From a virus, in IMG/VR virus record IMGVR_UViG_3300020190_004843, positions 1 to 64,000 of that record: a DNA stretch of 64,000 nucleotides; one strand, given 5' to 3'. The notes beneath the pieces were generated by a model. The model did no database searches, was not told the DNA's origin, and saw nothing but the letters and a program-made list of their open reading frames with translations. The translations under genes were made by a program, and so were the position numbers. Of this stretch, positions 6,994 to 17,500 are shown piece by piece (position 1 is the first letter of the stretch; each line of letters begins with the position of its first letter).

Positions 6994-9985
6994 GTAAACA
7001 ATTTATTGATATGTTTATTCCAACATTCAGTTGGAGTTTTGTCTGTAAGTTTTTTGGTATACAATCCATGTTTGTGACGTTCAGTGTGTTTCCATTCAAA
7101 AAGTAATTCAATCCGTACTGATATAAATTGTCCAAGTTATCCGCTAAACTATTTTTCCAAAGGCTGTTAGTCGGTACGTCATTTAATCCCTCCCCCTGAT
7201 AGAAAGTGGATTTAATTATTTGTTCATTACCTAACTTCAGGTCGACAAACCATGTTGTTGAAAGTGTATTAGTTATACAATCATTAAGTGTTAGTCCTTC
7301 CTCAGTCAAATAATTCTGTAAGGCTTGTAGTAATACTCCTTGGAAATTAGATACAGTGGTATTTCCGTTCAACCAAGGAAAAACTTTGAATTCAACAAAC
7401 TCAGTTGAACAGTCGTAGTTGAACATTGAACCTATAATATAACAGGCTTCAGCAGGTACGGGTATAAATTGACATCCTCTTTGTCTTCTGTAGACGAATT
7501 TCTGTTTTTGGAAAATAGAATTCTCGAATCTTGTACCTGAATTCCATATCGTTGTTGCTGGAATCATTTGTTCAACCAATTTTATCCAATATGGACCAAG
7601 ACCATCAACATAATCTATTAATTTCTGATAAGTGTAGTTGTTGTTTGGTATACCAATTGTATTTTCTTGTTCAAGATACTTCCAAAATATTGATGATAGA
7701 GTTGGATACCCGCCAGTGTGACCATCAGTGATGTACATTCTATTTCTAACATTGATTGTATTTTGCCAGAAAGTTTGTGCGAACTCGAAGAAGGTTTTTT
7801 TCTTTGGTTGTGGGTTTATAAATGTCCAATCGACACCTCCTGGCGTAGGAAATGGAGTTGTCATTCCTGTCTCAGGTATTGGGTAATCATACAATCTTGA
7901 TTGATTCCACACATCATATACTAACCCTTGTCCAGGATTTAGAAAAAGATCAACATTTTTTACGTTTAGCACCAATTTCTCTTTGTCGATGTAGTAAAAT
8001 GCTTCATATCCACCTTCTGTTGATATTCTAAGGTCTTCATCATCTGTCAACCAAGATTTTTTGTTATCAATAGTTTTTCGAAGTTTGAACCCTTCAGTCA
8101 TGTATGGAAAATCTCTGTATCTTTCCAAATAAATCTGTCCATAAGTAAATGGTTCAAGTTGGGTTTGAAATGTTGGATTCGTACCTGTGAATACATTTGT
8201 CTCTACAGGGATCTCAGGACTCCTATGTTGTGGTGTGGACTCATACCAACCAGCACCTACTTGGAAAAAATAGTCTTGTGTAGGAAGGGGCGCGTATGGA
8301 AAACCCTCTGTATCCATAGGAAAATCATCAAGTCCCAAATTCACTTGTTCAAAAATTGTTGTTGAGGTGAATGCACTGTAAGTTTCTCCTTGAAACTTGT
8401 AAGTCACCGTTGAGGATAATGTTGGCACATTATCTACATATGTACCTCCTGAAATCTTTGCATATTGAACTGCAAATTGATCAAGATTTATTCTTTGGTC
8501 GGCAACATATATGTTTTCATTAAATTCTATCAAAGCGTCAGGTGCTCCCACTAATCTTAACAGAAACTCAACGGATCTTCTTGTACCTTTTGATTTGAAA
8601 AGATATCCGGAATTTAAAATTAGATTTCTATAAAATTGATAGTTCAATTCTGTTGGTGTAAGAGCTCTTGCGTAACCTGGATAGACGGGCGCGTTGGTTT
8701 GTCCAAATACTGAGTCTAAAAAGTTTTCGTTGGTAATTGGTGATATATTAGGTTCCCACCCTAATGTCGCGGCCAAATTTTTTAGTAGTAGTGATGGTAT
8801 GTCATTTTGGATCGTATAGTTAACCGAGGTCATGTTTGCCATGCCGTCAATAAACTTTTTAACTTCATCAAAACTTCTACCATATATCTGAAGAATTTTT
8901 TCAACCTTTCTATCCTTGGTATCGAACTCTTTGAAAGAATCTTGTATCAAGAAACGGGAAATCAGATTTGTTTTATATGAATCTAACTCCTCTGAAACGA
9001 AAAATAATTGTCTGAGATATTCATCAAATGAATTTGTTATAATGTCTAAATTCCATGTGCCTTGTAATGGCCAAGTGATTGATGTAAAATTATTATAAAA
9101 CTGACCGTTTTCATCCTCGCTCGGAACTTGAAAAACCGCTGTATATGGTGGTTGAATATATCTATTTAACAGGAATTTTTCTACCTCATCAAAAGATTCA
9201 GCAAACACCTCATCAACTACTAAGTCGTTTGGTCTTATATGGTAATTAGTTGTATAAGTTGTGGCTGTCGTCCCGAATGGTGATCCTGAAACATAAAATA
9301 CCAAAGTACCTGATGCTAAACTTACTGATGGTTCAAACGATAATACCTTGAAAATATCATAAGGATTATCTGTGTTACCTGAGTTTGCAATTGCAATACA
9401 ATAATCCAAGTAAGTACTATTCAAATTCCTAAGTGGAGAGGTAACTATCTCTCGAGCAACAATATTTGTTGCTGCAGAAATAGAATAATCAATGGAAAAT
9501 GGATTTGCTAGTCTATCAACATCAACTGAGAATATAGTCTCATCATTGACACCATCATATACAATATTATAGGCTGTCAATCCAGTAATTGATTGTTCAT
9601 TCATGAACCTGACGTCCAATGCGGCGGGAAATTTATTAATTATTTTTGTCACCGATACTTGAAGTCTCTTGGATAACGATCCATACATTGAGAAATTCGA
9701 AACCTCAGTTAAATCTAAGTTTGGATAAACTCTGAATTCTTTAGCAAATATCAATCTGCTTTCATCCAAACTCTCTATCTCCAAATCTTCTAAGCTAATG
9801 GGTGAGGAAAATGCTCCAATGTTAAATTCTCTCGTAACTTTTTCAACAACACTTGTTGTGAACTCGAAGTTACCTTGCGTAAGCCCGCCACCTTCAACAG
9901 TTTGTAAACCTACAATGTTGTCAAAGGGAGTTGCAGAACCACTACCTGGCCTTGGTGGATAAAAATATTTTTCTCGTTGTGGCAT
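6986..9985 (-). CDS. Large baseplate/tail protein with P2 gpI-like (tail protein I) region
   Basis: This protein has 999 residues. The region of about residues 370-495 contains LLKNLAATLGWEP and, further on, a SKGTRRSVEFLLRLVGAP motif. That combination resembles the tail protein I family (P2 gpI), which sits in the baseplate and anchors fibres. The rest is not recognised. The N-terminus is Pro/Tyr-rich and the remainder is mixed alpha/beta. The start at ATG 9985 forms a TAATG overlap with the preceding gene. Its place directly upstream of adhesin genes agrees with a baseplate-to-fibre adaptor role. The family link rests on motif resemblance only. Confidence 0.6.
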   Translation of the reverse strand: MPQREKYFYPPRPGSGSATPFDNIVGLQTVEGGGLTQGNFEFTTSVVEKVTREFNIGAFSSPISLEDLEIESLDESRLIFAKEFRVYPNLDLTEVSNFSMYGSLSKRLQVSVTKIINKFPAALDVRFMNEQSITGLTAYNIVYDGVNDETIFSVDVDRLANPFSIDYSISAATNIVAREIVTSPLRNLNSTYLDYCIAIANSGNTDNPYDIFKVLSFEPSVSLASGTLVFYVSGSPFGTTATTYTTNYHIRPNDLVVDEVFAESFDEVEKFLLNRYIQPPYTAVFQVPSEDENGQFYNNFTSITWPLQGTWNLDIITNSFDEYLRQLFFVSEELDSYKTNLISRFLIQDSFKEFDTKDRKVEKILQIYGRSFDEVKKFIDGMANMTSVNYTIQNDIPSLLLKNLAATLGWEPNISPITNENFLDSVFGQTNAPVYPGYARALTPTELNYQFYRNLILNSGYLFKSKGTRRSVEFLLRLVGAPDALIEFNENIYVADQRINLDQFAVQYAKISGGTYVDNVPTLSSTVTYKFQGETYSAFTSTTIFEQVNLGLDDFPMDTEGFPYAPLPTQDYFFQVGAGWYESTPQHRSPEIPVETNVFTGTNPTFQTQLEPFTYGQIYLERYRDFPYMTEGFKLRKTIDNKKSWLTDDEDLRISTEGGYEAFYYIDKEKLVLNVKNVDLFLNPGQGLVYDVWNQSRLYDYPIPETGMTTPFPTPGGVDWTFINPQPKKKTFFEFAQTFWQNTINVRNRMYITDGHTGGYPTLSSIFWKYLEQENTIGIPNNNYTYQKLIDYVDGLGPYWIKLVEQMIPATTIWNSGTRFENSIFQKQKFVYRRQRGCQFIPVPAEACYIIGSMFNYDCSTEFVEFKVFPWLNGNTTVSNFQGVLLQALQNYLTEEGLTLNDCITNTLSTTWFVDLKLGNEQIIKSTFYQGEGLNDVPTNSLWKNSLADNLDNLYQYGLNYFLNGNTLNVTNMDCIPKNLQTKLQLNVGINISINCLRG

Positions 9986-10890
9986 TAACTAATAATCGTG
10001 TTGAAGTTTTTACTGAAATCTATATTATCACCCCTATTTTGTCTAACTTCATATAGAAGATCATTGAACTGGTCTCTGATTTCAAACAAGTTGTATTGTC
10101 TGTAGATATTATTGTTAAAGTCATAGATTGTGTAAATTCCATCATCCATAGATTTAGTCTGATTTCCGTAAAGCGCGATTGCTAGCGTTGACACGTCATA
10201 TTCAACCATTTCAATATCAATTGTTACAGGATTGAAAAAGGTGTTTGTTAAAACGATGTCTTGATCGGGTTGTCCGATATATGGTGTTGCGTTTGGTTTG
10301 TTTGTTGGTGATGATGAAGGTGATAGGGTTAGGAACATTAAGTTTGCCGTACTATCAGTGTATCTGTATCTTATTGATTTTTGTTGGGTATTTACCTGAT
10401 TTGTGACGACTGGCTCACAAAAGAAATTAGATGTAACAACTCTAAAGAAATTAGGTATTTTTGTACCATCACTATTCAGATATTCTATTCTAAATCCAAC
10501 AAGACCTTGAGGAACAAATTTATTTCTATATTCCTGAGGTATCAAATTAAGGTCTAATACAAGTCCTTTTACGTTTGGTAATGCGCTTAGAACGCCACAA
10601 TCCACAATTACAGTTCTTATTTGTGCAGGTCTAATCAAAAGTGTGTAAATCCCAAGAGCATTGAATTCTGTCGCTGGAAGGGTTAAGTTGTATAATCCAC
10701 CCAAGATTTCTACAGGGGACCCTCCGATTTGTTGATTGCTGAAATAAGGACGTAATAGAGTTTTAGCATCGAGTTTTTTCAAAACGAAATTGTTTGTTAC
10801 GTCTCTTGAGGGAGTATAATTCAAAATTATCTCCATGTCATCTGGTGAACAGTCAGCTGGTCTTATTGTCCCGTATGAAGCTATTGCCAT
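9985..10890 (-). CDS. Tail/baseplate structural protein, unknown
   Basis: This 301-residue protein is soluble, with no signal peptide or membrane segment and no recognised family. It is rich in beta-type sequence and Asn. It heads a coupled pair, since its stop overlaps the ATG of the gpI-like gene (TAATG), and a TATTTATA element lies 17 bases before its ATG. Its position inside a continuous run of tail genes implies a virion role, perhaps a baseplate or fibre adaptor. Confidence 0.55.
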   Translation of the reverse strand: MAIASYGTIRPADCSPDDMEIILNYTPSRDVTNNFVLKKLDAKTLLRPYFSNQQIGGSPVEILGGLYNLTLPATEFNALGIYTLLIRPAQIRTVIVDCGVLSALPNVKGLVLDLNLIPQEYRNKFVPQGLVGFRIEYLNSDGTKIPNFFRVVTSNFFCEPVVTNQVNTQQKSIRYRYTDSTANLMFLTLSPSSSPTNKPNATPYIGQPDQDIVLTNTFFNPVTIDIEMVEYDVSTLAIALYGNQTKSMDDGIYTIYDFNNNIYRQYNLFEIRDQFNDLLYEVRQNRGDNIDFSKNFNTIIS

Positions 10891-10907
10891 TTCTTTGTTT
10901 TATTTTC

Positions 10908-10915
10908 TATAAATA
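10908..10915 (-). promoter_or_regulatory. TATTTATA element upstream of 10890 gene
   Basis: The sense strand reads CTATTTATAG, 17 bases before the ATG, in the 35-base gap after the PKD-domain gene. Confidence 0.35.
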
Positions 10916-10925
10916 GTTTATCTGT

Positions 10926-12002
10926 TTATTTGGTTTCAACGTTGAAAAACTTGTAACCATAATTGATTAAGTCTCCCAAGTTATCTACCTCTCCAAGTCT
11001 TTGTATTTGTTCGTAAGCGGAGTTCTTTCCCCTTTCTATGTAGATATTAGTAACAATCTCCGCATCTCCCACAGCCTTCTGTAATGCAGGATTCTTGAAA
11101 AAGAATTGTGCTGTTAGTTCATTTTCAGTGAATCCTGAACTTTGGACGAAGAATTTAGTTTCTCCATTGGCAAAGTCGTAGTAATCCACATTGTGTATTG
11201 TGTATGCTGTAAATAATGGGGACCTATTATTTATAACTCCGAATATACCTCCGTCTTTAATTACGGGTGCCCCAACGATAAATTTCTGAGGACCATATTG
11301 AGCAAGCTCTTGTATTCTCGAATTTGTTACACCCGAGACCGTATATGGTACAGTTGTAAACGTTGAAGATACTTGATCCTGTATGTTGTTTTCAGCATCA
11401 CCTGAAAAAATGAAATTGTAACTTACAGGTGTAAAGGTCCAACTTCCTGTGTTTGATACAAAAAATGCGGTTCCGTTTGGATTGATAATTGTTGCTATTC
11501 TATATGGGGTAACTACTTCCTTTTTAACAATATTTGTACCCCAAGGATTATTTTGAGTCAAAGTAATTGTATAAGCACTCACAACCGTGGGGTATTGATG
11601 AGATATTGATGCGGGGGTGAGTTGATTGAAACTATTTGGGGATGATCCATCTCCCCAATCAATTGTATAGGTTGATAACTCAATAAACTTTTTGAACTCG
11701 TCTGATGTGTTGTAAACATTATAAATGTATGGGTTAGATGTCGTGGATGAAAAGATGAAATTTGTTACAACATCTTTTTGGTGCACAGCACCATCAAAAG
11801 GTGAGTAGTATCCACAATCTACAACATTTTCAGTTATAAGTATGGGTATTGTTAATCCAGTCAAAAGTGAAGATCCACCTGGTCCCGAACTAAGAACCTG
11901 TGTCATTGCTGAATAAACTCCCACAGGGCTGCCTGATACGTTGACCGTGAACAGATCTCCACTGATAACTTCGGGTGATATAATGTAATTGTAATCGGGC
12001 AT
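10926..12002 (-). CDS. PKD-domain tail protein
   Basis: This 358-residue protein has a PKD-like Ig domain at about residues 120-170. It contains WGDGSS, then HQYP and YTITLTQNNPWG, the usual WGDG...H.Y....Y.vtLt pattern of PKD folds. PKD domains mediate surface protein and carbohydrate contacts and are common in Bacteroidota exported proteins and phage fibres. The flanking regions are beta-rich and unrecognised. The start at ATG 12002 overlaps the previous stop (TAATG). A baseplate-associated adhesive or decoration protein is inferred. Confidence 0.6.
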   Translation of the reverse strand: MPDYNYIISPEVISGDLFTVNVSGSPVGVYSAMTQVLSSGPGGSSLLTGLTIPILITENVVDCGYYSPFDGAVHQKDVVTNFIFSSTTSNPYIYNVYNTSDEFKKFIELSTYTIDWGDGSSPNSFNQLTPASISHQYPTVVSAYTITLTQNNPWGTNIVKKEVVTPYRIATIINPNGTAFFVSNTGSWTFTPVSYNFIFSGDAENNIQDQVSSTFTTVPYTVSGVTNSRIQELAQYGPQKFIVGAPVIKDGGIFGVINNRSPLFTAYTIHNVDYYDFANGETKFFVQSSGFTENELTAQFFFKNPALQKAVGDAEIVTNIYIERGKNSAYEQIQRLGEVDNLGDLINYGYKFFNVETK

Positions 12003-12790
12003 TATGGATTTATGTATTCATACCATTTTATGGGTGTTAGGCCCCCAACCCTTTGAGGTTCTATGTTGAACGTATCAAATACTTGATAAGTTCTGTTAGC
12101 GTAATCTAAATCTACTCTGTAGTAGAAATACTCACTCTGTGAGAAATTAAATTTGTTACCTAAAATTGATGACTGTGGTCTATTCATCATTCTTACAAAT
12201 TGACCGGTCTTTCCATCAAAAAACTTGGCAGACATAAAAAATCTTGATATATCTAAGAAAGTTCTTTTCTTCAACCAATAAATAAAGAACCCTTCTTTAT
12301 CACCAACATAGTTTAATATGTATTTAGGTTTTCTGATTAAAACATCCGTTGTCTGCATCAGAGTATTCATTCTTTCACCTTGTTGTGTGGGTATAATAAT
12401 TGTGATGTAGTTAGTTTGTTGAGTATCAATCGGACTATCATAAAGGTCTAACTTGAAAAATGAGTTTTTAAATGAGTTAGCATAGTAATATATTTCTTGT
12501 GTTGTAAAACCCTCGGCTCTGTAATCAATCTTCCAATTGTTTACGTTGGACAAACCAGCACCCTCGTAGAAATAGAATTCATAGTTTATTTCTGTGGATG
12601 TTTGATAATCAGCGTGAGCAAATCTGTTGACTTCAAAATCCTTGTCAGATCTGAGTAATTCTTCGATAACATTATCTTGGAAGGCAACAATATCTGCCTC
12701 AGTATCAAGATACTCCCAATCCAAATTTACGGGAATGTTGATACTATTGTTGGTAATACCCGATAACAATATTTGTTTACTCACACTCAT
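12002..12790 (-). CDS. Tail/baseplate structural protein, unknown
   Basis: This 262-residue protein is rich in Tyr, Phe and Asn and has no recognised domain, no signal peptide and no membrane helix. The ATG at 12790 lies within the end of the preceding gene (14-base overlap), and its stop is coupled by TAATG to the PKD-domain gene. It therefore belongs to one translationally coupled tail run. Role unknown. Confidence 0.55.
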   Translation of the reverse strand: MSVSKQILLSGITNNSINIPVNLDWEYLDTEADIVAFQDNVIEELLRSDKDFEVNRFAHADYQTSTEINYEFYFYEGAGLSNVNNWKIDYRAEGFTTQEIYYYANSFKNSFFKLDLYDSPIDTQQTNYITIIIPTQQGERMNTLMQTTDVLIRKPKYILNYVGDKEGFFIYWLKKRTFLDISRFFMSAKFFDGKTGQFVRMMNRPQSSILGNKFNFSQSEYFYYRVDLDYANRTYQVFDTFNIEPQRVGGLTPIKWYEYINP

Positions 12791-14519
12791 CCACTATAGG
12801 TTTGACTACTTTATCTCCTGTGTTTATGCTAAACCCACTCAACGGTCCGAATTTGGGACCTTCGCTTATGACTCCTCCAAGATCATACCCTCCGTCCGGT
12901 ATTAGTCTAAATTGAGATGCGTTGAATGGATAATGTGAAAAATTTAAAAAAGGATAATTAACTCCTCTGTCCGCCTCATCGATAAAACCATACTCATAAA
13001 TGTCTCTCCACATAAACTGTTCATATGCGTTTGAATAAAAAGCCCAAAAAGGTATTTGATCAACGTTGTAGAGTTCCCCTGTTTCAATATAATTTGAAAA
13101 TACTCTAATCACCATACCAATATGTGGTTGGTAATAATATCCGCTTGGATTTGTATTTGTGATTGGTTCACTTTTGAATACATCTTGGTTGTATTTAATC
13201 TTATGATAATATGGTGATATTATTCTCTCTGACTGAGTTACATCATTCCATTCACACCAATCTCCACAGATTGTGTCTCCCGATTTCAGATCCTTATTAT
13301 AATAAAATTCCTCAGTTGATCCATTAGTTTTTGTATAAGAAGAATATCCGATGTTGGAATTTGACTTGAGGTTGTTACTGTCCCAATATAAATTGTTTCT
13401 TTCTGTTATGTTGAATTCCCAACCTTCTTTTAGTCCTGTTTCTTGTGTTGGCTTATTGAAATATCCAGTAAAACCTTTATTGATAATTGTGAGAAATATC
13501 TCATTTAGGGGTCTTTTCTGATTGTCCAAAATATTATCAATATTCAGGTCGTAGTTTGCAGTGAATGTGTATACGGTGGATGCGTTCTTTTGGGAAATTC
13601 TTGATATATTGTTTGGGGTTAACGAGGAAAATTCAAACTTCTTGTTTGCGGTAAATGGTACTTCCTCAAATCCAGTTTTTGTTACAACAATATCATTAAC
13701 GTTTGTGATAATCTTGTGCATTTTTACATAATACGTGGACTTTGATTCACCTGAATTTGTTATATCAACAATCTTTTTGAAAGTTCCCTTTGCATTGTTT
13801 GCAAATGTCGTACCAGTATATCCAACATTTGTTAGATTGAATATGTAAGTTTCTGACCCAAATGTACCATCACCGAGTGTGTTAACTTGGAATAGATTAT
13901 TTCCGTCATACTTTAAAGACAATTCTACATAATCTCCTATCTGTAAGTTGTGTTCACTAATACAAATAAATGAAATGTAATTTGTACCATCAAACTTCAT
14001 ATTTTTAACAACAAAAGGAATACCATCCCCTGATAGCCATTCAATTTCGTTAATTCCATCCGTCCAAAACATCTGTTTTGTATAATTGTTCTCTTGTGGT
14101 AAACTTAAGTAATAAGTCCAATTATAAGTGTAAGCACTTTTAGCAACATAACTGATATGTTGATCCTGTATGTTAGGTCTAAAAAATTCAAACTCATAAT
14201 ATTGAGGAAACCCTCTCCAAATACCATTCACTAAAGATTTCTGAGCATCAACATAGTATAGGTTGTATAGAAATGGAATGTATTCAGTTGTGCCAGTGTA
14301 GGAGTTTTCGTAAATCGGGCTGACCTTAAAAGTAGGTCTGAAAGTTGTTGAGGCTTGTCTTTCGTCATTGAACAAAACGGCGAGGTTAACAGAGGCAATC
14401 CGATCATATTCTGTTAGTTCGTTTTCTTTCGATTTAATTGAAACTTTGAGACTTTGATCTACAGTTGGTGCAGATTTGAATCTCAACCTACTTGGTACTA
14501 TGGTTGTTGTTCCGTTCAT
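12777..14519 (-). CDS. Large tail/baseplate structural protein, unknown
   Basis: This 580-residue protein is aromatic- and Asn-rich and predicted soluble. It shows no family motif that I recognise. Its ATG at 14519 forms an ATGA overlap with the stop of the 1763-residue gene, and its C-terminus overlaps the next gene by 14 bases. Gene order places it among wedge, fibre and adaptor proteins distal to gp6. Confidence 0.55.
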   Translation of the reverse strand: MNGTTTIVPSRLRFKSAPTVDQSLKVSIKSKENELTEYDRIASVNLAVLFNDERQASTTFRPTFKVSPIYENSYTGTTEYIPFLYNLYYVDAQKSLVNGIWRGFPQYYEFEFFRPNIQDQHISYVAKSAYTYNWTYYLSLPQENNYTKQMFWTDGINEIEWLSGDGIPFVVKNMKFDGTNYISFICISEHNLQIGDYVELSLKYDGNNLFQVNTLGDGTFGSETYIFNLTNVGYTGTTFANNAKGTFKKIVDITNSGESKSTYYVKMHKIITNVNDIVVTKTGFEEVPFTANKKFEFSSLTPNNISRISQKNASTVYTFTANYDLNIDNILDNQKRPLNEIFLTIINKGFTGYFNKPTQETGLKEGWEFNITERNNLYWDSNNLKSNSNIGYSSYTKTNGSTEEFYYNKDLKSGDTICGDWCEWNDVTQSERIISPYYHKIKYNQDVFKSEPITNTNPSGYYYQPHIGMVIRVFSNYIETGELYNVDQIPFWAFYSNAYEQFMWRDIYEYGFIDEADRGVNYPFLNFSHYPFNASQFRLIPDGGYDLGGVISEGPKFGPLSGFSINTGDKVVKPIVDECE

Positions 14520-17500
14520 TCTGTTGTAACGTATTTTTTAATAAATCTATTCATGGATGACTTTCCAACACCTAATCCGAAGTAGAAGTGATAAGGAAGA
14601 CCAACAGTGAAATAAGTATTTAAATTTACAGGATCATAGCTCGGTGAATCGGATGTATTCTTATCACCCTCAAATTGATATGCTTCATTCAATGTGTTAG
14701 GCTGAAACAGGATATTACTTCTATTATAGATGTATCCTCTCATAAAGTCCGCCTTAGGGTTTTCACCCATAAAATAATTTGAGTTAATATCTGTACGATT
14801 AAATCTTTGGTAATAACTTTTTTGAATGGTATTTGTTTTCCATTCATTTTTCTCTGTTCCAAATATTGCATTACTATCTTTGGTGGTCCAACTGTAGTAT
14901 GGTATCAGTTGGGAATTACTACCCAAATAATCGTAAACAGCATTGTTATAATTAACGTTATCATTTCTTATCAACCTTCTCGGAGATATTAAATCTCTAG
15001 TCTGTGTTTCTGAAGAAAAAAATATACCCATCACAGGTTCCTTAGATCTATCTTGACCAATATAGAATGGATTATTTACATTAGAACCCGACTGAGCGGT
15101 GTAAGCCTCAAAATTGAATTCTTGCACCCCTATCTCTGAATTAATTGAAATCATTTGTGCATAGTCACCGTCAATTTTAGATTTTGTTCTTGAGAAAAAC
15201 GAATTCACGGATCCATCTCCTAGTCCAATAATATTTGCAAGCCAACTTGAATTGACTTGTCTCGATAATATGAATAATGTCAATATATCTTGAGGATTGT
15301 TGAATGAAGTTGTCGGTACCTTGTTCATGTTATACCCAAAGAAATCAGCGTTCAATGTAACTTCTTGAGTGAAGGCGTCTCTCGGTCCCATATCCATAAT
15401 TGTGGTTGGAAAAAGTATTTCTTTGTCGTTTCTTCCACGTGATCCAGTCCTTTGTTTACCTACGAATGTTGTTCCATTGAACGGTGATGATCTGTAGTAG
15501 AAATTGTTTGTTTGATTATGTAATAGAACCACGTCATTACAATATTCATTATATGGTCCATTAGGATCTACAGGATCTTTAGGTGATTTGAAAAATCTCA
15601 AATTCCTAAATGGGAAATGGTATAACACTCCATTAACCCAGTTATTTAAAAAAGTATGTCCAAAAACACCTCTACATGCCGCAAAATTAACTCTAGTTCT
15701 AGCTTTGAACTCGGCAAGTTGTTTGAAGTCGTTTGGAAGTGAAAGTATAACTTTACTAACGAAGACATAACACCCACCTTTTATAACTGTTTTTTTATAG
15801 CATTTATCTGTTTTGGGGTAAATCCCAAAAGTTTCAGAATCCCCTGAATAACATTTGAGTGGTACTAACCCTTGACATGAAAAAGTTGATGCAAATTGGT
15901 CTTCATACTGACTTAGTTCTTCGGCCGCATCATTAATTAAGAATGAAGACCCTTCCGCATCATATGATTCTACTAAACCTTCGTCTGTTATAAAATAAAA
16001 TGCAAAGTTTGTGTTTTGGTGTAAAAGGTAGGTATTGTTAAGATAACCAGATCTCGATGTCGATGTTGGTAGTCGATCAGTTCTCATCACAATTTTTTGT
16101 GTTCTTGCCTGAACATCCAATGTTGTTGCCGTTGAATATGCAGGTGAGAAATAAACAAATCTATCGTATCTAATTGAAGCTAAACCCTCTTCCAAACTAC
16201 CTCCAACAGATGAAAAGAAATACGATCCACCCTCAACATACTCATCATTCCAGTAACCATTCATCTTTTTACCTTGCGACCACGGTTGGTTACTATAATA
16301 AGACCCGAAGATTCGATACCAAGGATCCCATGCGAATGCATCAGAAAGATAATTTGGCTGTCTGATTACAATTGGATAGCTCGACATTCCAAAAATGTTG
16401 ACCGAAGTGTTCGATTTCACATATCCACCACCACTACCTGTGTTTATGTTAATGTGGGTTGGTGTCAAAATTGAATATGTATTTTGGGGTGATACTTGAA
16501 AACCGTTGTAACCAACTTTGGTTGAATCCAAAGAAGAATAGTTTGTGTGCATATTTGTCGTATAACCCGAGTAATTATTACCAGTATCAAATATGTAAGA
16601 ATCAAAAAATATAGGATTGTCTTCATTGGATTGATATTGATCATGTCTTGGTAAGACCAATCCAGGTTGAATAGGTATATTCAACTTGTATTTTGATGTT
16701 ACTAAAACAGATCCGTAGTTCTGACCGCATATTCTTGATATATCAACAGTTGTCGTCTGTCTTGTACTATTTGGATCAACTCCTCTCTGTAGTATTACAA
16801 CTACTATTTCTTTATTATCAGGGATTGCAAAGAAAGGTCTTGTCGCTGTGTTAGGTAACCAAGTTTTAGCACCTGAACCTAAGCCCAAGAAACCGGTTCT
16901 GCGGTGATGCTCTTCCCATAGATACATGGTACCACCAATATACCTCTCATTCAAACTTTTTTGACCTGAGAATGTGGGAGGATTCAATGAGGCGAAATTT
17001 TGATAAGTCATTGCTGTGATCACTTGGAAATACTCACAATCCGACTTAGCCTTGGTATACATCAAATATTTAGGATTGGAACAGGTCGCTGTGGTAATAT
17101 TAACACCTTCGTATGGGAATAGATCATTAACACAAATAGAACCTGTAGTTGGGGTATCACCAGAATGGTATACCCCATCACAATCAGTGTAAAACCATTT
17201 TTCACCGTCTTCAACTGTGATGATAGATCCTACCCAACAGTTCTGTATAGTATCCGCACTTTGATTCACGATGTATTGTTGACTCAGTGACTGATCTGGA
17301 AAATCAGGGTTTGCATAATTTACAGTCACCGCTCTCAAATTTTTGGCATAACCTGTAGAGGAACTAAATCCAGAGAAATTAGTTTCTGCTTGACTAGTGT
17401 TCGGATCCAAAGAATTAAAAGGGTTTTGGAATGTCATCATTCTTCCTGTGATAAACTGTTCGGCAGATGCCGCATCACAAAGAATTGTTATTGTATTATC